Made by a program: the position numbers and the translations under genes. From Paraflavitalea devenefica (GTDB lineage: Bacteria > Bacteroidota > Bacteroidia > Chitinophagales > Chitinophagaceae), in the NCBI RefSeq assembly GCF_011759375.1, contig NZ_JAARML010000008.1:124001-188000 (forward strand): a DNA stretch of 64,000 nucleotides, written 5' to 3'. The notes below the pieces were generated by a model. The model had not been told where the DNA came from and searched no databases. It worked only from the letters and a program-made list of their open reading frames with translations. Below, piece by piece: positions 9,221 through 17,501 of the stretch; the stretch's first letter is position 1, and each line of letters opens with the position of its first letter.

Positions 9221-10765
9221 ATGAGCAAAAGATTAGCAGCAACCTTAGGAGAACTAAAGAAAAGTGGTTATAAACCTTTATCGGTAAAAGAAGAGATACG
9301 CAAGAACCTGATCTGCTCCCTGCAGAAGAAGGAGAATACTTTCAAGGGCATTATAGGCTATGAGGAAACGGTGATCCCGGATGTGGAAAGGGCACTGCTG
9401 TCCAAACACAATATTCTTTTCCTGGGCTTACGCGGACAAGCCAAGACCCGGATGGCCCGGCAAATGGTAGACCTGCTGGACGAATATGTTCCCGTTGTAT
9501 ACGGCAGTGAGATCAATGATGATCCCCTCCATCCTGTTTCCCGCTATGCCAAAGACCTGATTGAGGAAAAAGGCGATGAGACGCCCATTACCTGGCTGCA
9601 CCGCAGCGAACGCTATGGCGAAAAGCTGGCCACGCCCGATGTAAGCGTGGCCGATCTGATTGGGGATATTGACCCTATTAAAGCCGCCAACCTCAAACTG
9701 CATTTTGCCGATGAACGCGTAATCCACTATGGCATTATCCCCCGCAGTAACCGCGGCATTTTTGTGATCAATGAGATCCCCGACTTACAAGCCCGCATAC
9801 AGGTAGCGCTGTTCAATATCCTGGAAGAAGGCGATGTACAGATACGTGGTTTTAAGCTGCGCATGCCGCTGGATATCCTGTTTGTATTTACCGCCAACCC
9901 GGAAGATTATACCAACCGGGGCTCTATTGTGACGCCCCTGAAAGACCGGATAGAAAGCCAGATATTAACGCACTACCCCAGGAATCTTGAAACGGCCCTG
10001 ACGATCACGGAACAGGAAGCAGATGTACCGGCCGAACAAAAGGATAAGGTACGTATCAGTGACCTGATCAAGCGGCTGATTGAACAGATACCCTTTGAAG
10101 CACGCAGCAGTGAGCTGGTAGACAAGAAGAGTGGTGTATCGGCTCGTTTAAGTATCTCTGCTTTTGAGAATGCTATCAGCGCGGCAGAAAGACGTACGAT
10201 CATTAACCAGGAAAAAGATACCCAGGTTTGGATCAGTGATATGATCGGCGTTATTCCCTCCATCACCGGTAAAATAGAGCTGGTGTATGAAGGCGAACAG
10301 GAAGGCCCTTACCAGGTGGCCATGAACCTGCTGGATAAGGCTATCCGCACCCAGTTTGTACATTTCTTCCCCAACCCGGAATCAGTCAAGAAGAAACGCA
10401 GCCAGTCGGCAAGGAGCGCTTCAGAGCAGGCGGAAGAGAATCCTTACCGTTCTATACAGTCCTGGTTTGATAAAGGCAATTCACTGAATATCCTTTTCAA
10501 TACTACAGATGCAGAAAAAATACAGCAACTGTATAAGGTAGACGGACTGCACGCCTTAGTAAAGCGGTATTTCAAACAGGCCAATGAAAAGGAAGCGGCT
10601 TTGCTGATGGAGTTTGTATTGCACGGGCTGGCCTCCTTCTCCCTCATCAGTAAAAAGATCGTGGAGAATAAGGTAGAGTTCAAGGACCTGATGGGTTCTA
10701 TGCTGAACCTGGGTAATACGGGTTCATTTTCAGATGAAGACCTGGAGAACGAGGATTTCAATTAA
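9221..10765 (+). CDS. MoxR / magnesium-chelatase-like AAA+ ATPase
   Basis: 514 residues. The Walker A motif is at residues 69-76 (G-L-R-G-Q-A-K-T). The Walker B position reads 'GIFVINEIPDL' with N184-E185 in place of the usual D-E. Sensor-type motifs follow ('FVFTANPEDYTNRG', 'TPLKDRIES'). The fold matches the ChlI/MoxR branch of AAA+ proteins. These pair with VWA proteins, and the VWA gene is two genes upstream in the same operon. A predicted chaperone-like or metal-insertion ATPase of the cytoplasm; the substrate is unknown. Asn at the Walker B aspartate appears, from memory, to be usual in this Bacteroidota subfamily. The gene is closed by a strong stem-loop. Confidence 0.88.
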   Translation: MSKRLAATLGELKKSGYKPLSVKEEIRKNLICSLQKKENTFKGIIGYEETVIPDVERALLSKHNILFLGLRGQAKTRMARQMVDLLDEYVPVVYGSEINDDPLHPVSRYAKDLIEEKGDETPITWLHRSERYGEKLATPDVSVADLIGDIDPIKAANLKLHFADERVIHYGIIPRSNRGIFVINEIPDLQARIQVALFNILEEGDVQIRGFKLRMPLDILFVFTANPEDYTNRGSIVTPLKDRIESQILTHYPRNLETALTITEQEADVPAEQKDKVRISDLIKRLIEQIPFEARSSELVDKKSGVSARLSISAFENAISAAERRTIINQEKDTQVWISDMIGVIPSITGKIELVYEGEQEGPYQVAMNLLDKAIRTQFVHFFPNPESVKKKRSQSARSASEQAEENPYRSIQSWFDKGNSLNILFNTTDAEKIQQLYKVDGLHALVKRYFKQANEKEAALLMEFVLHGLASFSLISKKIVENKVEFKDLMGSMLNLGNTGSFSDEDLENEDFN

Positions 10766-10785
10766 CAGTTCCACTTCATTCAATA

Positions 10786-10820
10786 AAGATGCCCTGGCTT
10801 CACTTAAGCCAGGGCATTTT
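10786..10820. terminator. Bidirectional intrinsic terminator between convergent genes
   Basis: A perfect 12-bp stem (10789-10800 with 10806-10817) encloses the loop CACTT. Flanking AAG/TTT extends it, with T-runs on both strands. It lies between the stop of the MoxR-type gene (10765) and the stop of the convergent secreted protein (10834), so it can end both transcripts. Confidence 0.9.
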
Positions 10821-10833
10821 AATTTATGCAGGC

Positions 10834-13155
10834 TTACCGCACAATGAGCTTTTGCGTCGTACTGCTGCTGGCATTCTGTACCCGTACGATGTAGGTACCG
10901 CTGGCCAGTTTTTTCGGATCAAGGATATAATTGTTGCCAGTGGTGGATGCTTCAAACACTTTCGCTCCCTGCAGGGTAACAATGGTGATGACTGTTTCTT
11001 CCTTCGCTGCATTCGCAAACTCCAGCATAACGGATTTATTTACTGCCACGGGATTGGGATATATCAGGAATTTACCGGGATTAATGATCTTTTGTACGGC
11101 TGCCACTTCACGTGTGTGGTGATAGGCATGTGTGCAATATTTACCCATGTCTATACCTACTTCACCGGTGGTTTCTTCGCCGGCTGTTCTGGCCGAAGCC
11201 AGGGTGGCTGAGTTATACCATTTGGTGTTGATGTTGGCAGCGCCGGTAACCCCGGTTACCAGCCGCAAGCGATAATCATAGTGGGCCGTGCGGGTGCTTT
11301 CACCATTATAGATATGATCCGTATTGGTGATTACGGCGATCACTACGTTATTGGCTGGCGGCAGGTCGAGCCGCAGGCTGCACTGACCGCTGGATACGAA
11401 CTGACTGTATACCGGTGTACCATTGGTAGAGCGGTATACGAGCTGGCAGGTCATGTTGGCCCCGATGGGTTCAAAGTTGACGGTTACCATGTTGCCTGTT
11501 ACAGTCAACGGTATCTGGTTGGCGCCTGACCATCCTGGTAAGGTGCGGGCTTCGGGTGTTAGCAATCCGGCATTATTGGTAGTTTGTACATACGGGGTGG
11601 CCGTCCAGGGAGCCGGGTTCAGCCAAGAGGGTTGCCATTCGGCCTGTATGGTTTGTCCGAAGTGTGCATTCAATAAAGCGAGGATGGCATTTTTCCAGGG
11701 ACCGAAATCTACCAGTGCCTGTTTAGCACGGTATTCAGTGATCAACCGGCGCGTTTGTGCAGTACCGATGCCAGAGGCTATGCCCTGCAATACGCGGCTG
11801 GGGGCGTTTCTCCATATCCAGGGTACAGCGCCATCTCCCAATACATTGCCCAGGAAGGTGGGGAAGGAACTGCTGTACTGGTGTCCGCCCAGGTAGGTGC
11901 GCCAGGTACACAATTGCTGACCACTGCTGTTGTAGCGGTTGACGCCTTCTGCTGAAGGACCGCCAAAGCTACCATCCTGCAACCAGCCGGAATAACATTC
12001 AATCGGCATGAAGGGAGCGATGAAATCGGTGCCGTTCAGATCGCCCATGGAGTTGAAGTTGTTGGTTCTTCTGGCGTCGGCGGTTTGCTGTAACCATACG
12101 TTGCCGCCTTCATGGAACCAGGCTGATTGTTTTACGCCGGGCAGGTCGGCCAGCAAGGAGTGGATGCCTTCATGCACCATAGCGCCCCGCTGAGATTCCC
12201 TGTCTGAATACGGACAAGCCGGATCAAAGCTATAAACAGGATAATAGGACGCGAGTACCATTGGCCAACTGGTACCATTGTAATTGATGGCGCTCTGCCA
12301 GCCACCGAGTGCGGTATTGGGCGCATTGTCGGTACAAAGCCCGGAGCCATACAGGTATACCGCACTGCGATAGCCATTCTTGGCGCGCAGGTCGGGAGGC
12401 CAGCCCATCTGATCCCGGAAATAGGCAAAGTCGGTATTTAACCGCGCGAGCATGGGCGTAATGGCTGCTGTGGTAACCAGCGAATTCTTATTAGGTCCCC
12501 AGCGGAAACACCACCAATTAGAAGACTGTGTGCCTACTACCTGCGGACAATCATTCAATACGTTGCCCGGTGTAGGCAGACTGGGGAATTCATCCCGGAA
12601 GTTGTAACTGATGTTGGGAGAATAAGAAGGCCAGGTGTAAGGATTGCCGTTGCCGCCCCCTCCTACTACCGTACCCATGACGCGCCACTCCAGCATACCG
12701 GTGGATTGGGTGGTGTTGCGCATGGTTACCCGTATCCTGCTGAGGTTGACCGATGCAAATGACAAGGTGTTAAAAGCATTGGTTTGCAAAGGCACATTGC
12801 CCAGGTTGATCCAGGCAGAACCATTCCAGTATTCTGCGTAAGCAGTAGTCGGTGTTAATACACCGCCGCCGTCATTGAACCAATAAACCTGGATGGAAGT
12901 GACGGCATAAGTTTGCGCCCAATCGTACTGCACCCATTGCAAGGAATTGGGATTATTCCAGTTGCCATAAGCGCCGTGGGATTTGTCGTTTGAGTTGGCC
13001 GGGGTAAAATTATCATTTAAAGCGGCAATGGTTTCCCAGGGTGATACATAGGAAGTAGAAGCAGTTGCCTGCGGCGCCACATTGGTTTGCGCTCTTGCCA
13101 GGATAGAACAACTGAGTAACAAAAAGACAAAGCAATAGGTTTGTAGTTTGTTCAT
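10834..13155 (-). CDS. T9SS-secreted putative zinc metallopeptidase with discoidin-like domain
   Basis: 773 residues. The signal peptide is residues 1-22 (ending LARAQ). Residues ~25-160 resemble an F5/8 type C (discoidin) carbohydrate-binding domain ('LQWVQYDWAQTYAVTSIQVYW'). The central part has 'MVHEGIHSLL' near residue 330, an HExxH zinc site, with 'WFHEGGNVWL' ~20 residues later offering a possible third glutamate ligand. This would be a gluzincin arrangement, but the family was not recognised with certainty. The last ~80 residues ('FLIYPNPV...', 'GTYIVRVQ...QKLIVR') are a type A T9SS C-terminal sorting domain. It is therefore exported across the outer membrane and may be released or surface-anchored. 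A polysaccharide- or protein-degrading role is inferred. Confidence 0.82.
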   Translation of the reverse strand: MNKLQTYCFVFLLLSCSILARAQTNVAPQATASTSYVSPWETIAALNDNFTPANSNDKSHGAYGNWNNPNSLQWVQYDWAQTYAVTSIQVYWFNDGGGVLTPTTAYAEYWNGSAWINLGNVPLQTNAFNTLSFASVNLSRIRVTMRNTTQSTGMLEWRVMGTVVGGGGNGNPYTWPSYSPNISYNFRDEFPSLPTPGNVLNDCPQVVGTQSSNWWCFRWGPNKNSLVTTAAITPMLARLNTDFAYFRDQMGWPPDLRAKNGYRSAVYLYGSGLCTDNAPNTALGGWQSAINYNGTSWPMVLASYYPVYSFDPACPYSDRESQRGAMVHEGIHSLLADLPGVKQSAWFHEGGNVWLQQTADARRTNNFNSMGDLNGTDFIAPFMPIECYSGWLQDGSFGGPSAEGVNRYNSSGQQLCTWRTYLGGHQYSSSFPTFLGNVLGDGAVPWIWRNAPSRVLQGIASGIGTAQTRRLITEYRAKQALVDFGPWKNAILALLNAHFGQTIQAEWQPSWLNPAPWTATPYVQTTNNAGLLTPEARTLPGWSGANQIPLTVTGNMVTVNFEPIGANMTCQLVYRSTNGTPVYSQFVSSGQCSLRLDLPPANNVVIAVITNTDHIYNGESTRTAHYDYRLRLVTGVTGAANINTKWYNSATLASARTAGEETTGEVGIDMGKYCTHAYHHTREVAAVQKIINPGKFLIYPNPVAVNKSVMLEFANAAKEETVITIVTLQGAKVFEASTTGNNYILDPKKLASGTYIVRVQNASSSTTQKLIVR

Positions 13156-13583
13156 ACAATAAGTGTTTAATATTGAATAATAAAAAGGCTTGTGTTGACA
13201 TAGAGTACGTCAAAAGCAAATGACAGCGCTGTCCTGCTCAATGGAACAAGATCTTCTATGGGGTTGGGAATAGAGATGTATACCACCTGCAAAGAGGGGT
13301 GCAGGCAGGTTACAGAAAACCGTATGGTACAGAATGATTTTGTACAGGCATGGCTATGCCGACACGTGGACCCGCAGGCAGGCCTGCGGCAATCAGAGCA
13401 GTAATAATACCGGTTATAAATATACTAAGCTGCTAAAAAGAAAGGATACCAAAAATTAACCTGTTATAGCGAAATCTTATCAATTGTTGTCAAATTGACA
13501 ATATTGTATCAAGGTGACACCTTTCACCTGTATTGCAAATGAAAGGTGTCACCTTTAATGCTGAATATTTAAAACCTGACAAG
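13156..13583. other. 428-base intergenic region rich in short hairpins
   Basis: No convincing gene was seen. The region holds several small inverted repeats: GGCAT/ATGCC around 13347-13360, CGCAGGC/GCCTGCG at 13373-13388, TTGTCAA/TTGACAA at 13487-13501, and the long hairpin at 13511-13555. It should contain the promoter of the metallopeptidase gene (start 13155) and the 3' end of the thioredoxin-fusion transcript (stop 13584). Confidence 0.5.
13511..13555 (-). terminator. Perfect 16-bp inverted repeat downstream of the TlpA-like gene
   Basis: Positions 13511-13526 and 13540-13555 are exact reverse complements with a 13-base loop. It begins 29 bases after the stop of the minus-strand gene ending at 13584, the place of a terminator. 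The T-tract after the stem on the minus strand is weak, so it could instead be an RNA-stabilising hairpin or an operator. Confidence 0.5.
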
Positions 13584-14828
13584 TTAATGGACAGGTGTCC
13601 GGCTTACCCATAATACGTCCATCATTCTTTTTTCTTTGGTGAGCATTAATCCGCAATCCTTTAGTGCTTCTACGACAGATACAGCATCACCTTCCTGGTA
13701 GAACAGCGAAAGATCATAATACCCCTGCAGGTTCGTTTCATCAATGATCAGGCGGTTAAGCAGGCCCTGGCAATGTGCCACTATACCCGAAAATTCCCAG
13801 TGGGTGGCGAGGGCTGTACCGTCGCTGGTACTCAGGTGGCCTCCCCGCAGGAGTGTATCTGCCGGGGTTAGGCATGACTTGTTCTTTTTTTGCGGCACTT
13901 TGTTGTATTTCATTACATATACTTCTATTTCCTGTTTGCCGGCAGTAATGGTAATTCCCCAACCTAACGGGATCATTTTCCGGAAATATTCCTTTGCGAG
14001 GCTCTCCTGGCCCGGGGGATAATTGGCTTCAATGGTCCAGCGGTCGTCGGGAAGGGAGTCTTTAAATACGATGCGAAGAGGATTGATGTTAAAGGCCCAT
14101 TTAAGCACATCGGTAGCAGAAGCGCTTTCCACAAAATAGTTGCGGTTTGAACTGGTTGATAAGCCGCCTCTTTTCGATTGCTTTTTTAAGGAAACGGAGA
14201 ATACAGGCACCGTCTTATCTTTTTCAACTACAGCAGGTGATGAGGGCATAGCGGAACCAGGTGGTTTGGCCAGTCCGGAGGGTTTACCGGCCAATAGGTT
14301 GTTGAGCGCAGCTTCTTTGAGACTAAAAGGACGGGTAACAGCATCGAGATTACCCTCCTGATTGATCAATACGGTGGTAGGATATGCAGCTATTTTGTAC
14401 CTGTTCCTGGTAAGTGCGCCTTCGGCATCCACTACTACCCAGGTATTCAATGGCCTGTTGTGCAATACACGGGTTGCTTTTTCTTTGAGGCTGCTCATCA
14501 GCACTTTATTATCATCGGTAGTAACAGCAATGAATACGACTGGCTTGTCCTTGTATTTTTCTACCAACTCATTGATGTGTGGGAAGGCGGCCACACAAGG
14601 ACCACACCAGGTAGTCCAGAATTCCAGCACCACTATTTTCCCTTTTAGTTTTTCCAGCGAAATGGTGTTGAGTGCAGGTCCCTGCACTACCTCACTGAGT
14701 TGCAGTCCGGGTGCTTTTTCCCCAACAGCCGGGGCCTGGATGGTTGCCTGTTGCGCCCATACCGGCGAGGAAAAGAATAAAAAAAGCAAAGAGATTATCC
14801 GGCCAGGTGAGATGTTTTTTAGTTGCAT
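13584..14828 (-). CDS. TlpA-like thioredoxin fused to a DUF3738 (TIGR03435) domain
   Basis: 414 residues with a signal peptide (1-26, ending VWAQQ). Residues ~35-175 are a TlpA/ResA-type thioredoxin with the active site W74-C75-G-P-C78 and the cis-proline region 'AAYPTTVLI'. A proline-rich linker follows at ~185-205. Residues ~215-410 look like the TIGR03435/DUF3738 domain known mostly from Acidobacteria ('DVLKWAFNIN', 'RWTIEANYPPGQE', 'YDLSLFYQEGDAVSVVEALKDCG'). It acts in the periplasm; the thioredoxin part predicts thiol-disulfide reduction, and the function of the C-terminal part is unknown. It stands alone, upstream of a LytTR system. Confidence 0.82.
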   Translation of the reverse strand: MQLKNISPGRIISLLFLFFSSPVWAQQATIQAPAVGEKAPGLQLSEVVQGPALNTISLEKLKGKIVVLEFWTTWCGPCVAAFPHINELVEKYKDKPVVFIAVTTDDNKVLMSSLKEKATRVLHNRPLNTWVVVDAEGALTRNRYKIAAYPTTVLINQEGNLDAVTRPFSLKEAALNNLLAGKPSGLAKPPGSAMPSSPAVVEKDKTVPVFSVSLKKQSKRGGLSTSSNRNYFVESASATDVLKWAFNINPLRIVFKDSLPDDRWTIEANYPPGQESLAKEYFRKMIPLGWGITITAGKQEIEVYVMKYNKVPQKKNKSCLTPADTLLRGGHLSTSDGTALATHWEFSGIVAHCQGLLNRLIIDETNLQGYYDLSLFYQEGDAVSVVEALKDCGLMLTKEKRMMDVLWVSRTPVH

Positions 14829-14945
14829 AGCATGACGTTTGATTGGTTGTTTTTATTGACCAACCAAAGATGGAACACCAGTAGTTACATGCTCTGCGCA
14901 GGTTTGAATACGGTACATCCTGGCTTGAATCTGCCGGGCCGCCTG

Positions 14946-15698
14946 CTATAACTGAAGCTCTTTTTTTACAAACTCTTTTTTGAGGCGGGAAATGGGAATA
15001 ACTGTTTTATCGCACAGCAGCAGATAGCCTTCCTCTTCCTTTTTAAAGCTTTCTATGAAGTGCTTGTTAACGAGGTAAGATTGATGGGTGCGGATGATGC
15101 CATAGGGATATAAAAGCTCTTCATATTCCCGGATAGACTTACTGACGATTATTTTCTCTTTATTCAACAGGAAAAAAGTAGTATAGGTATTGTCGCTTTT
15201 GCAATAGAGGATATCCTTTACAAATACGAAACGGGTTTCCCGGGCGCCGGGCAGCGCCAGTTTGTGGTCACCTGCCGGAGCCGGTTGTTTGATGTATTGC
15301 AGCAAGTTGCGAACGTTTTCATTTTCGCGTTTTACCTGGAGCCTGGCGGCCGTTTTGTTGACCGCCTTCTTTAGTTCTTCTATGTTAACGGGTTTGAGCA
15401 GGTAATCCACCGCCGAAAATTTCACCGCCTGTATGCCATAGGTGTCAAAGGCTGTAACAAAGATCACCTCAAAATCAATATTGTCCAGCGATCGCAGCAG
15501 GTCAAACCCTGATTCTTCCGGCATTTGAATGTCCAGGAAAACGATGTCCGGCAGCAAATCCGTGATTACTTTCCTTCCCTCCATGGCATTGATCGCGCTG
15601 CCGGCAACCTGGATGGCGGGACAATACTCCTGTAATAGTAAAGAAAGGTTCTCGATGTTGTTGCGCTCATCGTCGATGATAACAGCCTTCCATTTCAT
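14946..15698 (-). CDS. LytTR-family response regulator
   Basis: 250 residues. The N-terminal receiver domain has the acidic pocket D9-D10 and the phospho-acceptor D56 ('IVFLDIQMP'), plus the 'FVTAFD' and 'DYLLKP' switch residues. The C-terminal ~105 residues form a LytTR DNA-binding domain ('ILYCKSDNTYTTFFL', 'IRTHQSYLVNKHFI'). It overlaps the upstream kinase gene by 4 bases, so the two are translationally coupled and form a two-component system. The target genes are not evident from the sequence. Confidence 0.93.
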   Translation of the reverse strand: MKWKAVIIDDERNNIENLSLLLQEYCPAIQVAGSAINAMEGRKVITDLLPDIVFLDIQMPEESGFDLLRSLDNIDFEVIFVTAFDTYGIQAVKFSAVDYLLKPVNIEELKKAVNKTAARLQVKRENENVRNLLQYIKQPAPAGDHKLALPGARETRFVFVKDILYCKSDNTYTTFFLLNKEKIIVSKSIREYEELLYPYGIIRTHQSYLVNKHFIESFKKEEEGYLLLCDKTVIPISRLKKEFVKKELQL

Positions 15699-17407
15699 GG
15701 CAGCCAGTTGAAAAAAGTTAACAATATACTTGTTCCATTTCCTGCTTCCGGGGCAATGACCATGGCTATGCGCCTGTCATTCACTGACTGATTGATCAGT
15801 TGAATACGGTCATGTACTGATTTTAGTCCAAAACCATTTTGTTCCTCTTTCGCGTCGAAGCCTTTCCCGTTATCATGCAGTTCAATGATCATGTCTTTAC
15901 TGCTTGCCCTGATGCGGAGGTCTATTATCCCTCCGGCATTCATGGCACTGATGCCATGTTTGATGCTGTTCTCTACCAGCGGTTGCAGCAGCATGGCAGG
16001 AAATTCAATATTACCGGTGTTGCCTATTTCGCCGGTGTGCAGGAAATAGCTGAATCCGAAACGAAGTTTTTCCAGTTCCAGGTAATTGTGCAGGGTTTGC
16101 AATTCCTCTTCCAGCGTGATCATTGCTTTTTCACTGTTGGTCAATACCTCCCGCATTAACTGGCTAAACAGGGATAGGTACTGGTTAGCACGGTATATAT
16201 CCCTTTTGTTGATGAGGCTTTGTATGGAGCTCATGGCATTGAAAACAAAGTGAGGATTTAGCTGTGACCGTATGGACCTCATTTCGGCGGCCAGCAGTTG
16301 TTGCCGCAGCAGGGCCGATTGCAGTTGCCGTTGCTGGCGCCGGCGGTACCATAGGAAAGCAATGGATAAAAACAGGAGGATAGCCAACAGAACCGTTGTT
16401 ATTTTAAACCAGCCGGTTTGCCACCAGTGTTGTTGTACAATGATCTTGTAATGCGAGAAGATATCGGGTGTGTTGTTGTAACGCAGGTACAGGTCGTAGG
16501 TTTTACCGGCTTCCAGGTTGTTGAGATTGAAAAGCGGTATTACCCTGTCGGAACTTGCAGCCCATTTACTACCAGCGGAGGTGCCGCTTTCCAGTTTGTA
16601 TTCAATAAATATCTTATCGAGCCCGGGATATCTTTTAGGTAATACAACGATGTTTCTTACACCCGCGCCCAATGTAATGGTGTGGTCTTTTTCAAAAGGC
16701 AGGTTGTTGGCATTCAACTGCAGGCTATCTCTGTCGTGCAGCAGGGCCATCTGCGTTTTCCCATCGGCCAGATCGCCCACAGCAGCAATAGCCGGTAGCG
16801 ACGGTAGCCGGGCTATGATATAAGATTCAGCCTCCATTTTTTTGGTAGTAGCGTTCCTTACTTCAATCCTGAGCTTTTTGCCGGGTAACAGGAGGAAATG
16901 GTAGCGGGCAAAACGAGTGGGCTCTACCAGTAGGTTGCCTGTGGCCAGGTTGTGCGGTATGTTGGTTTCTATCAATTGCCGCAGGTTGGTCCAACCCACT
17001 ACCGGTACCGTATCGATCAATATCCTGAAGTCTGAATTGTAGTGATATTGCTGCCTGTTTTCGCCATACATGCGTTTAAAATCAAGCGCCCCGGTTATGG
17101 GATCAACCTCCCGCTGCAGGTGGTGCCCTGTACTTTGCCAGTTCGCGCTGTGGTTGAGGAAAAAGTACAGGTACACATTATTGCCGCCCACAGCCGCTAA
17201 AACAGGATTCCAATTTCCAGCCGACCAGTATCCATCCATCCCATAGTTGTAGTCCAGGAGGTCTTCATTGCTTACCTGTATGCCCATGGTGCGTGTGTAC
17301 ATCCTTTGTTCGGCATTGGCGAAAAAAGGGTCTTGTGCGTCCAGGGGTACCGGGTGCAGTATGATATAAGCAAACAGGAAAAATAAACATCCCGGCCGTA
17401 TGGACAT
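15695..17407 (-). CDS. LytS-like sensor histidine kinase
   Basis: 570 residues. The signal peptide is at 1-24, followed by a ~310-residue extracytoplasmic domain with beta-rich character, unrelated to Y_Y_Y propellers as far as can be judged. One transmembrane helix lies at ~336-356 ('ITTVLLAILLFLSIAFLWY'), then a short coiled coil. The His_kinase domain follows with the H-box 'SQLNPHFVFNAMSSIQSL', and an HATPase domain with N-box 'LLQPLVENSIKHGI' and G-box 'DNGKGFD'. This is the LytS/YehU type that pairs with LytTR regulators, and its partner overlaps its 3' end by 4 bases. The sensed signal is unknown. Confidence 0.9.
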   Translation of the reverse strand: MSIRPGCLFFLFAYIILHPVPLDAQDPFFANAEQRMYTRTMGIQVSNEDLLDYNYGMDGYWSAGNWNPVLAAVGGNNVYLYFFLNHSANWQSTGHHLQREVDPITGALDFKRMYGENRQQYHYNSDFRILIDTVPVVGWTNLRQLIETNIPHNLATGNLLVEPTRFARYHFLLLPGKKLRIEVRNATTKKMEAESYIIARLPSLPAIAAVGDLADGKTQMALLHDRDSLQLNANNLPFEKDHTITLGAGVRNIVVLPKRYPGLDKIFIEYKLESGTSAGSKWAASSDRVIPLFNLNNLEAGKTYDLYLRYNNTPDIFSHYKIIVQQHWWQTGWFKITTVLLAILLFLSIAFLWYRRRQQRQLQSALLRQQLLAAEMRSIRSQLNPHFVFNAMSSIQSLINKRDIYRANQYLSLFSQLMREVLTNSEKAMITLEEELQTLHNYLELEKLRFGFSYFLHTGEIGNTGNIEFPAMLLQPLVENSIKHGISAMNAGGIIDLRIRASSKDMIIELHDNGKGFDAKEEQNGFGLKSVHDRIQLINQSVNDRRIAMVIAPEAGNGTSILLTFFNWLP

Positions 17408-17445
17408 ATGGACAACTTATTATGGCTATGTAAAGGAAAATAAAT

Positions 17446-17487
17446 TTTACTGCCGGCGCCTGGCTTTTTTGAATCCGGCGGTAGAAA
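17446..17487 (-). terminator. Probable terminator of the murB transcript
   Basis: TACTGCCGG at 17448-17456 pairs with CCGGCGGTA at 17475-17483, with one wobble. On the minus strand the stem is followed by an A/T-rich tail. It lies just after the murB stop and before the start of the sensor kinase gene. The loop is long (18 bases), so confidence is modest. Confidence 0.4.
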
Positions 17488-17501
17488 GTTTGAATCTGTA
17501 G

